The position numbers and the translations under genes are program-made. Below the pieces are notes generated by a model that was not told where the DNA came from, did no database searches, and was given only the letters and a program-made list of their open reading frames with translations. From the NCBI RefSeq assembly GCF_012932375.1, contig NZ_JAAIIG010000014.1, positions 1 to 42,358 on the forward strand: DNA of 42,358 bases. The letters are read 5' to 3'. Numbering within the stretch: the first letter of the stretch is position 1; the number at the start of each line of letters is the position of its first letter. Of this stretch, positions 18,319 through 25,179 are shown in pieces. Source of the DNA: Bifidobacterium olomucense (lineage in GTDB: Bacteria > Actinomycetota > Actinomycetes > Actinomycetales > Bifidobacteriaceae).

Positions 18319-18338
18319 TATCTAACATGCATTAGATA
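18319..18338. promoter_or_regulatory. TetR-type operator, motif B, proximal (MFS)
   Basis: TATCTAA-CATGCA-TTAGATA: perfect 7-bp inverted arms with a 6-base spacer, 44 bases upstream of the MFS start. Confidence 0.82.
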
Positions 18339-18379
18339 TGCCATTAGCATAAATACGCGCGACTCGTTTGTCAAATTTT

Positions 18380-18399
18380 TATATAACAACTATTAGATA
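18380..18399. promoter_or_regulatory. TetR-type operator, motif B, distal (MFS)
   Basis: TATATAA-CAACTA-TTAGATA: same layout with one arm mismatch, centred 61 bp upstream of the proximal site. Confidence 0.7.
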
Positions 18400-18402
18400 C
18401 AT

Positions 18403-18428
18403 GTAAACGTTGAAATTTCAACGTTTAC
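18403..18428. promoter_or_regulatory. 26-bp perfect palindrome upstream of the MFS operon
   Basis: Bases 18403-18415 (GTAAACGTTGAAA) are followed directly by their exact reverse complement (18416-18428). Each half holds its own AACGTT palindrome, the core of many bifidobacterial LacI-type operators. No LacI gene is adjacent, so a global or distant LacI/ROK-type regulator is the likely partner. It lies 4 bp beyond the distal motif B site. Confidence 0.7.
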
Positions 18429-18501
18429 CATCAGGAAACAACCAGCAACGACACGCGGAAGTACTTTTATCTATCTACAATTATTCAAAAAGCTCATAGT
18501 A

Positions 18502-18539
18502 CTGATATGCCGTCAACGGCATTGTCGACGGCATATCAG
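18502..18539 (-). terminator. terminator-like hairpin after tetR3
   Basis: CTGATATGCCGTC (18502-18514) pairs perfectly over 13 bp with 18527-18539. It lies 22 bases past the tetR3 stop. There is no T-tract on the minus strand, so termination may be weak or factor-assisted. Confidence 0.6.
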
Positions 18540-18560
18540 CCACTCAGCTCAGCCAAGACA

Positions 18561-19196
18561 TCAGCGATAGTTATCCCATAGCGGCGCCGGGAAAATCAGA
18601 GCCTCAAACTTCAGCCATTCATCATACAGATCCACTGGAGGCTGACGCATCCAACGCAACTGCACGCCGTCCATGGCCTCGATGCACAGGCGGACTATCG
18701 GCTTCATGGAGTCCTCCCACGAGCCCAATTGCGGGGGAATCACCCACGAGTATCGCGAGTAATGATCCCACACCGCCTCCGGGCGATGCTCGAAGTACTC
18801 GAACAGAGGGTGCTCCGGGCTGAACGCCTCAGCCTCAAGACTCATGTACAGCCGCACCAACTCGCGCCGTTGCGCGTTATAACGAACCAGATACCGCAAA
18901 TACGAGGGGAACAGCAGACGTTCGGGGGCACTGCCCGGCAACCCAGATTTCATAAAGTCGTCCGGAGTGCCAAATGTATCGTAATTATCGGTAATCAGCA
19001 TCGACAACAATCCCTCCTTGTTGCCGATGTAATGCAACAGACCCGGCTGGCTCATGCCTACCGCATCCGCCACATCTTTCAAGGATGTGCCGTAATATCC
19101 CTTCTCCCCCACCAGACGCACCGCCGCCTGCGCGATTTCGGCGCGACGTTCCTCGGGACTTTTACGTACTCGTTTGTTTTTCGTCGCAGCTACCAT
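18561..19196 (-). CDS. TetR-family regulator 3 (MFS-GH42 and GH30)
   Basis: TetR-type repressor of 211 residues from the ATG at 19194-19196 (MVAATKNKRVRKSPEERR). Helix-turn-helix is at about 15-62 (SQPGLLHYIGNKEGLL), and the C-terminal motif MDGVQLRWMRQP...LWDNYR is shared with tetR1 and tetR2. A minus-strand TATAAT (19204-19209) ends exactly 7 bases before this ATG, which places the transcription start on its A, so the mRNA should be leaderless; the in-frame ATG at 19203-19205 overlaps the -10 box and cannot be used from this promoter. A motif B operator (19208-19227) fills the spacer, so it must repress itself. The same motif at GH30 and MFS defines its regulon. Confidence 0.88.
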   Translation of the reverse strand: MVAATKNKRVRKSPEERRAEIAQAAVRLVGEKGYYGTSLKDVADAVGMSQPGLLHYIGNKEGLLSMLITDNYDTFGTPDDFMKSGLPGSAPERLLFPSYLRYLVRYNAQRRELVRLYMSLEAEAFSPEHPLFEYFEHRPEAVWDHYSRYSWVIPPQLGSWEDSMKPIVRLCIEAMDGVQLRWMRQPPVDLYDEWLKFEALIFPAPLWDNYR

Positions 19197-19203
19197 GCCA
19201 GCC

Positions 19204-19227
19204 ATTATATCGAATGTTAATTCGATA
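19204..19227 (-). promoter_or_regulatory. tetR3 promoter with overlapping motif B operator
   Basis: TATCGAA-TGTTAA-TTCGATA (19208-19227) has the same 7-6-7 layout as the MFS and GH30 sites, with G/C in place of T/A at arm position 4. It overlaps the consensus -10 TATAAT (minus strand, 19204-19209) and the spacer. No good -35 is visible. Confidence 0.8.
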
Positions 19228-19252
19228 AGAGGCATTCCCCATCTTCCCAAGA

Positions 19253-19427
19253 GTACTTTTCGCACGAAAAGTACGTTTCCATACCAAATTCAGCCGCCAA
19301 ACCGCACTTTTCGCACGAAAACTGTTTTCCGGCCGCACCAGAGCACTTTCAAACATACTTTTCGCGCGAATCCGGCGCGAAAGGCCCCCACAGGGGCCTC
19401 ATCGCGCACTATTCGCGCGAAAAGGAT
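19253..19427. repeat. array of four 22-bp palindromes at a 51-bp period
   Basis: Four copies of a palindrome with core TTTTCG-CR-CGAAAA start at 19253, 19304, 19355 and 19406, exactly 51 bases apart. Copy 1 is a perfect 10-bp inverted repeat (GTACTTTTCG, spacer CA, CGAAAAGTAC). Copies 2 to 4 are degenerate, mostly in the right arm of copy 3 and at one base in the left core of copy 4. The 29-base gaps are largely unique, with a faint shared TTTCC near the start and CAAAC near the end of the first two. The array lies between the 5' end of tetR3 and the 3' end of the oxidoreductase gene. Confidence 0.88.
19382..19399 (-). terminator. terminator of SDR-MFS-oxidoreductase operon
   Basis: AGGCCCC (19382-19388) pairs with GGGGCCT (19393-19399) around a 4-base loop, followed by TTT on the minus strand. 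It lies inside the third gap of the palindrome array. Confidence 0.65.
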
Positions 19428-19449
19428 GAAACAGCATGCCGACGAAAAT

Positions 19450-20487
19450 CTACAGCCGCACGAGTTCTCCGCCGTCCGCCGCGCGCTTCACGGCGTTCAG
19501 CACCTCAAGCGTCTTGATCGCATCCTCCGGAGTCACCAACGGCGTCTCCTCACCGCGAATCACGCGCTCGAAATGCTTCAGCTGCAAGCGGTGCGGCAAT
19601 CCTTCGCGCACACCTTGCACTTCGCATATAAACGGTTTTGTCCAGTCGCTCACGCCGCCCGCGTGCGAGAACATGTGCAGCCGAGGCAGCGAAAGCGAGG
19701 CCTTGGTACCCATGATGTAGTAGGCATCGGTATCGTACGGAGCGAAAAACGGGTTCTCGCGAGCAGTGGACTCCCAGTTCCATGGGCTCGCCGCGGAATC
19801 AGACAACGTGATGGTACCCAACGTACCGTTGGCGAACCGCACGGTTGCCACGGCGGAATCCTCCACTTCGAAACCACGCGCCGAATTGGCGGACATACCT
19901 TGAATTTCCACCGGCTCTCCGATGAGATACCGCATGAGATCCACGTCGTGCACCATGTTCACCAGAATCGGACCGGCACCCTTCTGCCTGCGCCAGGAGA
20001 TGTCATAGTAAGTGTCCGGCTTGTACAGGTTGTACAGTATCGCCACGGTCACGATTTTGCCGAGCGCACCTGATGCGATGATTTCCTTGGCGCGACGAAC
20101 CTTAGGATTATGGCGGCGATGCTGGCCTACGAGCACGGGTACGCCGGAGGCACGCGCCTCAGCCGCGAAGTCACGGGCATCATCCAGGTCATCGCTGATC
20201 GGCTTTTCCACCAGCGTCGCAATGCCATGACGTATGGTTTCACGAGCCATCGGCACATGCAAATGGTTCGGAGAGGCGATGACTACACCATCCAAGGCCG
20301 TGCATTCCAACATTTCCTTATAATCCGCGAACCATGGCACACCTGCGTCTTTGGCCACTTGTTCGGTGGCGGGCATCGGATCGGCGATGGCCACCAGACG
20401 CGCATCCGCATCATCCTGAATATAACGGATATGGTCACGTCCCATGGCTCCAGCGCCAATAACAGCCAGTCGAAGTTGTTCACTCAT
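19450..20487 (-). CDS. Gfo/Idh/MocA-family NAD(P)-dependent oxidoreductase
   Basis: A 345-residue dehydrogenase with an N-terminal Rossmann fold (GAGAMG at 11-16, acidic residue Asp36 after strand 2) and the family motif EKP at 94-96 (LVEKPISDD). The C-terminal domain carries NMVHDVDLMR (177-186), the HxxxD-like substrate-binding part of inositol- and sugar-oxidising members. AAGGAGC lies 6 bases before the ATG. It is the last gene of an operon with an SDR and an MFS transporter, 17 bases after the latter. The set suggests import and two-step oxidation of a polyol, inositol or sugar derivative; the substrate is unknown. Confidence 0.88.
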   Translation of the reverse strand: MSEQLRLAVIGAGAMGRDHIRYIQDDADARLVAIADPMPATEQVAKDAGVPWFADYKEMLECTALDGVVIASPNHLHVPMARETIRHGIATLVEKPISDDLDDARDFAAEARASGVPVLVGQHRRHNPKVRRAKEIIASGALGKIVTVAILYNLYKPDTYYDISWRRQKGAGPILVNMVHDVDLMRYLIGEPVEIQGMSANSARGFEVEDSAVATVRFANGTLGTITLSDSAASPWNWESTARENPFFAPYDTDAYYIMGTKASLSLPRLHMFSHAGGVSDWTKPFICEVQGVREGLPHRLQLKHFERVIRGEETPLVTPEDAIKTLEVLNAVKRAADGGELVRL

Positions 20488-20504
20488 GATTGCTCCTTGA
20501 TTGT

Positions 20505-21815
20505 TTACTTTCTAGCCGGCATCATCGTGCCGGTTTTCTTCACGTGAACGGCGAGCATCAGCACAATCACCAGGCCCAGCAGCGTGATGCCTGCAGCCGC
20601 ATAGAACGCGATGCGGTAGCCGTAGGTTTCGGAATGCAAGCCGGTGGCGAGCCTCGGACCGATCCACGCTCCGAGCGCATAGCCGAGGAACATGATGCCG
20701 TAGTTGACGCCAAGATTCTTGGTGCCGAAGGTTTCACCGGTCAACGGCGGGTAAATGACCAGCAGCGCGCCGAATGCGAAACCGAGCACAATCACGCAGA
20801 TCACAAAGAACACGGCGTCATAGGCGAAAGACATCGCAATCATGGCGAGTGCGGTGGTTACCAGCATCAACGACAGGCATTTGAATGCGCCGAACTTGTC
20901 ATAGAGCGCGCCGAACGTCAAACGCCCCAGGAAATTGGAGATGGTGGAGATGGATACGGCCATCGCGCCGAATGCCGCAGCGGTCATGGTGCCCACGGCT
21001 CCCACATGTTCCTGCGAGATGGAGGAGACGGCACCTACCAGCATGGTGCCGGAGGATGCCGCCATCGCGTAGACGGCGAGCAGAATGTAGAAGCGTGGCG
21101 AAGCGAGCATGGCCTTGAAGTCGAAGCTGCCGTCATCGCCGGGCTGAGTCGATGCGGCAACCGCTGCCGGCTTGTCGGCAACTGGTGGCTCCCAGCCCTT
21201 GGGGCGGTAGTCTGCCGGAGCGGGATGTACGAACAACGATCCCACAGTAATGGTCACCCAGAACGTGGCACCCAGAATCTTCAGCGCATTGGATACGCCG
21301 AACGCACTGGACAAGGCGTTCGCCAGCGGCGCGAGCGTAGCAGGACCGATGGCGGCAGCGGCCAGCAAAATACCTGACGCTTTGCCCCGAATATCCGGAA
21401 ACCAGCGCTGTGCCGTAGTGAGAGCCGGGTTGTACACCAGACCGTTGCCGACTGCCGCGATCAAACCGTGGCAGATGTAGAGCATCGGCAGACTGTCGGC
21501 GATGCCGGTCAGGAACCAGCCGAGACCGAATACGAAGCCGCCGACGAGCATCACCGTGCGCGGGCCGAACTTATCGGAGATACGTCCGGAAAAGATGCCG
21601 GTAACGGCCATCACCGTCTGGAAAATGGAGTATGAGAGACTCACCTCGGCAGGAGTCCAACCGTGTTGTTCGGAAAGCGGGTTGAGGAAGACACTGAATA
21701 ATGCGATCGAAGCCACGAAGAACATGACCACAAACGCGGCGGAGAGCACGCCGTATCGGCTGGGCTCATGCTTGGAAGCTGCGTTGGAGCCGGAAACTGT
21801 GGTAGGGGAAGTCAT
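20505..21815 (-). CDS. MFS transporter, oxalate/formate antiporter (OFA)-like
   Basis: A 436-residue, twelve-helix major facilitator. The N-half carries LNPLSEQHGWTPAEVSLSYSIFQ and GRISDKFGPRTVML, typical of the OFA / monocarboxylate transporter group, and the C-half repeats GRLTFGALYDKFGAFK. I start at the ATG at 21813-21815 (MTSPTTVSGSN), 5 bases after AAAGGA; the upstream in-frame stretch overlaps the SDR gene and has no ribosome site. It is the middle gene of SDR-MFS-oxidoreductase, so it may import the substrate as an organic acid or export the product. OFA members move small carboxylates, but sequence alone does not fix the cargo. Confidence 0.86.
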   Translation of the reverse strand: MTSPTTVSGSNAASKHEPSRYGVLSAAFVVMFFVASIALFSVFLNPLSEQHGWTPAEVSLSYSIFQTVMAVTGIFSGRISDKFGPRTVMLVGGFVFGLGWFLTGIADSLPMLYICHGLIAAVGNGLVYNPALTTAQRWFPDIRGKASGILLAAAAIGPATLAPLANALSSAFGVSNALKILGATFWVTITVGSLFVHPAPADYRPKGWEPPVADKPAAVAASTQPGDDGSFDFKAMLASPRFYILLAVYAMAASSGTMLVGAVSSISQEHVGAVGTMTAAAFGAMAVSISTISNFLGRLTFGALYDKFGAFKCLSLMLVTTALAMIAMSFAYDAVFFVICVIVLGFAFGALLVIYPPLTGETFGTKNLGVNYGIMFLGYALGAWIGPRLATGLHSETYGYRIAFYAAAGITLLGLVIVLMLAVHVKKTGTMMPARK

Positions 21816-21858
21816 GGATATCCTTTCTGCGCTGCGATTGCGCGTTGAGCGTGGCGAA

Positions 21859-22713
21859 TTACAGCAGTCCACGCTGCTTCAGGGAGTTGATGGCGAATTG
21901 ACGCCGGCCGCCCGGTTTGGGTGTCAGGTCGCCCATCATCAAGTGGAATCCGCCATCCACGCTGATTTCGTCGCCGTTGACGAAATCGGATCGTTTGGAT
22001 GCGAGGAACGCCACGGCGTTGGCGATATCCTGCACCTCGCCGATACGACGCGAGGCAATCAGGCGTTCACGCTCTTCAGTCACCTTGGGGTCGGCGTAGA
22101 AGGAGGCGCTCATCGGTGTCTTGACAAAGCATGGACATACACAGTTGGAGCGGATGCCGAACGGCCCCCATTCTGCGGCGATCATTTTGGAGAGCATGCC
22201 CAGACCCGCTTTGGCGCACGAATATGCGCCGGAGAAGGTTTCGGGAGAATGTGAGGCCACCGTGGAAATGTGTACGATGCGCCCGGCCTTCTGCGCCAGC
22301 ATTACTTTGCCGAACGCTTGCGAAAGGATGAACGCGCCGGTCAGGTTCACATTGACCACATCGCGCCAGTCGGAAAGCGGTAGATCCTCCAGCGGCGCGA
22401 ATCGTAAAATACCTACCGTGTTGACGAGCACATCCACGCTACCGAAATCCTCAACGATTGCGTTCTTAAGAATCTCCACGTCATCCGCATCCGAGATATC
22501 ACAGCCGTAGCCTCGCGCCTCAACGCCATACTCGTCTGCAAGCTGGGCCGCATATTGAGCGGTATGTTCCTCGCTGATATCAACCAATGCCAGTCGAGCT
22601 CCGGCATGCGCCAGCTCGGCGGCAATGGCGGTGCCCATGCCGCCGACTGCTCCCGTGACCACGCATACATCGCCGGAAAGACCTAGCCAACTACTGTCTT
22701 TGCGCTCGTCCAT
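21859..22713 (-). CDS. short-chain dehydrogenase/reductase (SDR)
   Basis: Classical SDR of 284 residues. The cofactor motif TGAVGGMG is at 20-27, Asp45 after strand 2 favours NAD(H), and the catalytic set is Ser150, Tyr164 and Lys168 (YSCAKAG). The usual NNAG is NTVG (98-101). The C-terminus extends about 25 residues past the normal GG end (TPKPGGRRQFAINSLKQRGLL). A strong AGGAGGT lies 6 bases before the ATG, and the MerR-type promoter is 105-135 bases upstream. It opens an operon with an MFS carrier and a Gfo/Idh/MocA oxidoreductase. Relatives oxidise sugars, polyols or hydroxy acids; the actual substrate is not evident. Confidence 0.9.
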   Translation of the reverse strand: MDERKDSSWLGLSGDVCVVTGAVGGMGTAIAAELAHAGARLALVDISEEHTAQYAAQLADEYGVEARGYGCDISDADDVEILKNAIVEDFGSVDVLVNTVGILRFAPLEDLPLSDWRDVVNVNLTGAFILSQAFGKVMLAQKAGRIVHISTVASHSPETFSGAYSCAKAGLGMLSKMIAAEWGPFGIRSNCVCPCFVKTPMSASFYADPKVTEERERLIASRRIGEVQDIANAVAFLASKRSDFVNGDEISVDGGFHLMMGDLTPKPGGRRQFAINSLKQRGLL

Positions 22714-22817
22714 GAGCGGACCTCCTGTGTTCGATCACAATCAACACACGTCACCGTGCGCTTGTGGAACCAAACTCGGCCTCCTCTACGTTGATGCTTC
22801 CGGGCTTGGTATCTGCG

Positions 22818-22848
22818 ATGCTAAACTTTGCCCCGAGGGCAAGGTCAA
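22818..22848 (-). promoter_or_regulatory. MerR-type promoter with 19-bp spacer for the SDR operon
   Basis: On the minus strand a -35 TTGACC (22843-22848) and a -10 TAGCAT (22818-22823) are separated by 19 bases instead of 17. The spacer holds the dyad TTGCCC-CGA-GGGCAA (22828-22842), flanked by AC and GT, close to the general MerR operator. This is the layout that MerR proteins activate by untwisting DNA. It lies directly upstream of the divergent merR gene. Confidence 0.85.
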
Positions 22849-22878
22849 ATCGGCACGGCAGACAAAGGAGCGCCATCA

Positions 22879-23745
22879 ATGCGTGAGGATGATGATCTGC
22901 TGACGATCGGCGAAGTAGCCAAATTGGATGGCACCAGTACGAAAGCGTTGCGCTATTACGATGCGCACGGCATCCTCACACCGTTCGCAACTGATTCCCG
23001 CACCGGCTACCGGTATTACACGCCTGATCAAATGCTGGAAATGGATGTGATCAGGCTCTGCTTGGACGCAGGAGTACCACTTGATTCGATTGAGTCCTTC
23101 CGTCAAATCGACGGTACGCTTGACTGGCGCACGCTGATGGAAACCGGGCGCGAACGGGTGGTGAGGGAAGCCGCCCGATTGCGTACTCTGGAAATCAGTC
23201 TGGATGATTATCTGGGTGAGGTGACCCGCAAAGCTCGTACACCGGATGATGGCGTGGTGTGTTCTGATCTGCCTTCGACGTGGATGCTGGGTAAATCATG
23301 GCCATATTATGGTGATGCGTTTCAGCTCAAACCTTATTTACGGTCGATGACCACGCTGCGTGCCGCCGTACGCGAAGCCGGACTACCACGCTTGCTGCGC
23401 CGAGGCATTCTGGTTGATCTGCTTGAGGATAAGGCATACGCGTATCAGCAATTTGAGCCGGCTGCCATGAGCAATGCCTCTGACGGCAACGAATCAAGAG
23501 GCCATAATTATGGCTTCGACGCCGCTTTGACTGTATTTCATCCGCATGGCGGCCCGGCCGAGGGACAGGTCATTGAGCGGGAGTCATTGACGGCATGTTT
23601 CGATGAGGCCCTTGCCATGGCCGCGCAATTCGATCCGGAACAGTGGCGTCATGTGACCATTTGCGAGATTTGGGGCAGCCATACGGCGGAAGGCTCCATG
23701 CGCGTAAGAATGACCCGGCATCATTGCGATGCCGGGCGCATGTAG
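22879..23745 (+). CDS. MerR-family activator with C-terminal effector domain
   Basis: A 288-residue MerR-type regulator: winged helix (LTIGEVAKL...ALRYYDAHGIL, residues 8-33), helix and coiled-coil linker (about 75-115), then a GyrI/BmrR-like effector domain of about 160 residues, so it senses an organic ligand and not a metal. I start at the ATG at 22879, 8 bases after AAAGGAG; an upstream TTG (22828) lies inside the operator. It is divergent from the SDR operon and should activate it through the 19-bp-spacer promoter. The last ten codons coincide with a hairpin (23714-23736) that also serves the convergent gene. The likely ligand is the operon's substrate. Confidence 0.87.
   Translation: MREDDDLLTIGEVAKLDGTSTKALRYYDAHGILTPFATDSRTGYRYYTPDQMLEMDVIRLCLDAGVPLDSIESFRQIDGTLDWRTLMETGRERVVREAARLRTLEISLDDYLGEVTRKARTPDDGVVCSDLPSTWMLGKSWPYYGDAFQLKPYLRSMTTLRAAVREAGLPRLLRRGILVDLLEDKAYAYQQFEPAAMSNASDGNESRGHNYGFDAALTVFHPHGGPAEGQVIERESLTACFDEALAMAAQFDPEQWRHVTICEIWGSHTAEGSMRVRMTRHHCDAGRM
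23714..23736. terminator. hairpin inside the merR 3' end, for the convergent gene
   Basis: CCCGGCATC (23714-23722) pairs perfectly with GATGCCGGG (23728-23736) around ATTGC. It lies within the last merR codons and 20 bases past the stop of the convergent gene 23756-25033, whose transcript then continues TCATTCTT. Confidence 0.65.
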
Positions 23746-23755
23746 ATTTATCGCG

Positions 23756-25033
23756 TCACTCCTGGAACACGTCAGGGTGGTTCGGGTCTCCGGGGATGTC
23801 CGACAAGAGCCCTTCAAGCCCCAGGAATTCCTTCCAGAATTCGAGTGGCTGACCGTATGGCGAAGCCTGACGGCCGTGTGCCTGAATATTGGCCTTGGCT
23901 TCGAACACTTCCTCTTCGGTAATGCCATCGAAGTAGCTTTCGAGTCGTTCGCGGTTCTCCGGAACATAGAACAGGGATGCCACGATTTCGGTCAAGCGCT
24001 CCGCACGTTCGATTGGCAACGAATCCCAGTGACGCAGCTCCACGAAATTCTTCAAACGCACGTCGTTGAAATGCGTGGAGATGATGTGGTTGATCTCGTA
24101 CGGGTTGAGCTCACGATCCGGGTACACATCGCCGGCATTCTCGCGGAAGGCGGGGCGATGCAGCTCCTTCGGGCTGGCACCGGAGGCCACTGCTTCAGGC
24201 GTGTGCGTCAAATCAGCGAACATCAGCGGCGTGGACAGTACGTCAATCGCATAGTCTTCCCAGCCGAAACGTGGATCGAACAGTCCCGGAATCACATTCG
24301 TGCGCTGGAAATCAAGGTAATCCCACATGCGCTGGCGCAGCAGCGGCCACGGGTTCGTCTCGCCTTCGAAATACGGGGTATTGCGGAAGAAGTATGCCAG
24401 AATCGGACCGATCACGGTACCTAGACGCATCTTCTCAATGGCGTCATGCTCGTCCACGAAGTCGATGCTGACCTGTGTGGACGCGGAGCAACGCATCATG
24501 CACGGGCCGAACTGGCCTACGCGCCCCAAGTAGTCGGTCATCGCGTCATAGCGGTCCTTGGGATTCACCGGCACGTCCGCGAAGCTCGACTTGGGCTGGT
24601 AGCCATAGTTGACCAGACGGAAGTCGAGATCCTCCAGAATCGGGTCGGCTTCACGACGGAACTTGGTATAGAGCGTAATCAGATCGCTCGGTTTTTTCAG
24701 GATGCCGATGGAGGTTTCCACCTGGCCGCCGGGTTCCAGGGAAACCGAAACTCCGGGGCGTCCCAGACCTACCAGATGACCGTTCTCCCAGTATTCCTTC
24801 TCTTCGTCATAGTAGGGAGCGAGTCGTTTGAGCAGCGCTTCGATGCCGTTCGGCTCGTAATAGCTGACGGCTGTATCGCTGCCGTTATGCACCGGCAAGT
24901 GCTCGATCTCCACACCGAATCCACCGGTGCCCCGTTCGGCTCGGCCGCTTTCAAAGAACTTCAACAGACTCTCGACATGCTTGGGGTTCGGCTTGGCGAG
25001 CAGATGCGCATAACTAATCCTCGGAGTAACCAT
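23756..25033 (-). CDS. glutamate-cysteine-ligase-like enzyme (GCS2 type)
   Basis: ATP-grasp-like ligase of the plant/actinobacterial gamma-glutamylcysteine synthetase group, 425 residues. Family blocks seen: GFGVEIEHLPV (39-49), VSVSLEPGGQVETS, VNYGYQP, MRCSASTQVSIDF and the late ELRHWDSLP. The predicted reaction joins glutamate to an amine, classically cysteine. I start at the ATG at 25031-25033 (MVTPRISYAHLL); the upstream open part reads as non-coding. There is no Shine-Dalgarno, and a TACCAT box ends 7 bases before the ATG, so the mRNA may be leaderless. No glutathione synthetase or ergothioneine gene is nearby, so the true acceptor is open. Confidence 0.82.
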   Translation of the reverse strand: MVTPRISYAHLLAKPNPKHVESLLKFFESGRAERGTGGFGVEIEHLPVHNGSDTAVSYYEPNGIEALLKRLAPYYDEEKEYWENGHLVGLGRPGVSVSLEPGGQVETSIGILKKPSDLITLYTKFRREADPILEDLDFRLVNYGYQPKSSFADVPVNPKDRYDAMTDYLGRVGQFGPCMMRCSASTQVSIDFVDEHDAIEKMRLGTVIGPILAYFFRNTPYFEGETNPWPLLRQRMWDYLDFQRTNVIPGLFDPRFGWEDYAIDVLSTPLMFADLTHTPEAVASGASPKELHRPAFRENAGDVYPDRELNPYEINHIISTHFNDVRLKNFVELRHWDSLPIERAERLTEIVASLFYVPENRERLESYFDGITEEEVFEAKANIQAHGRQASPYGQPLEFWKEFLGLEGLLSDIPGDPNHPDVFQE

Positions 25034-25179
25034 AAACGGTATGGTATGCGAGCCAAGCCGCAGCCGCGCCCGAATGCCCGCCAATCGGCTATATGAAAAA
25101 CCGATAGCGGGTGCTTGCCTCGCATGCCACAAAGGCATGTCACAAAGCCGAACTACAAGGTGCACATTACTGCTATGGA

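Noticed and set aside
19253..19427. Small CRISPR array (22-base repeats, 29-base gaps)
   Set aside because: The repeats are palindromic and decayed, only four in number and shorter than any bifidobacterial CRISPR repeat; no cas gene is in the window, and the third gap holds a terminator-like hairpin.
19253..19427. parS, DnaA or LexA site cluster
   Set aside because: The core CTTTTCGCRCGAAAAG does not match the parS, DnaA-box or actinobacterial LexA consensus.
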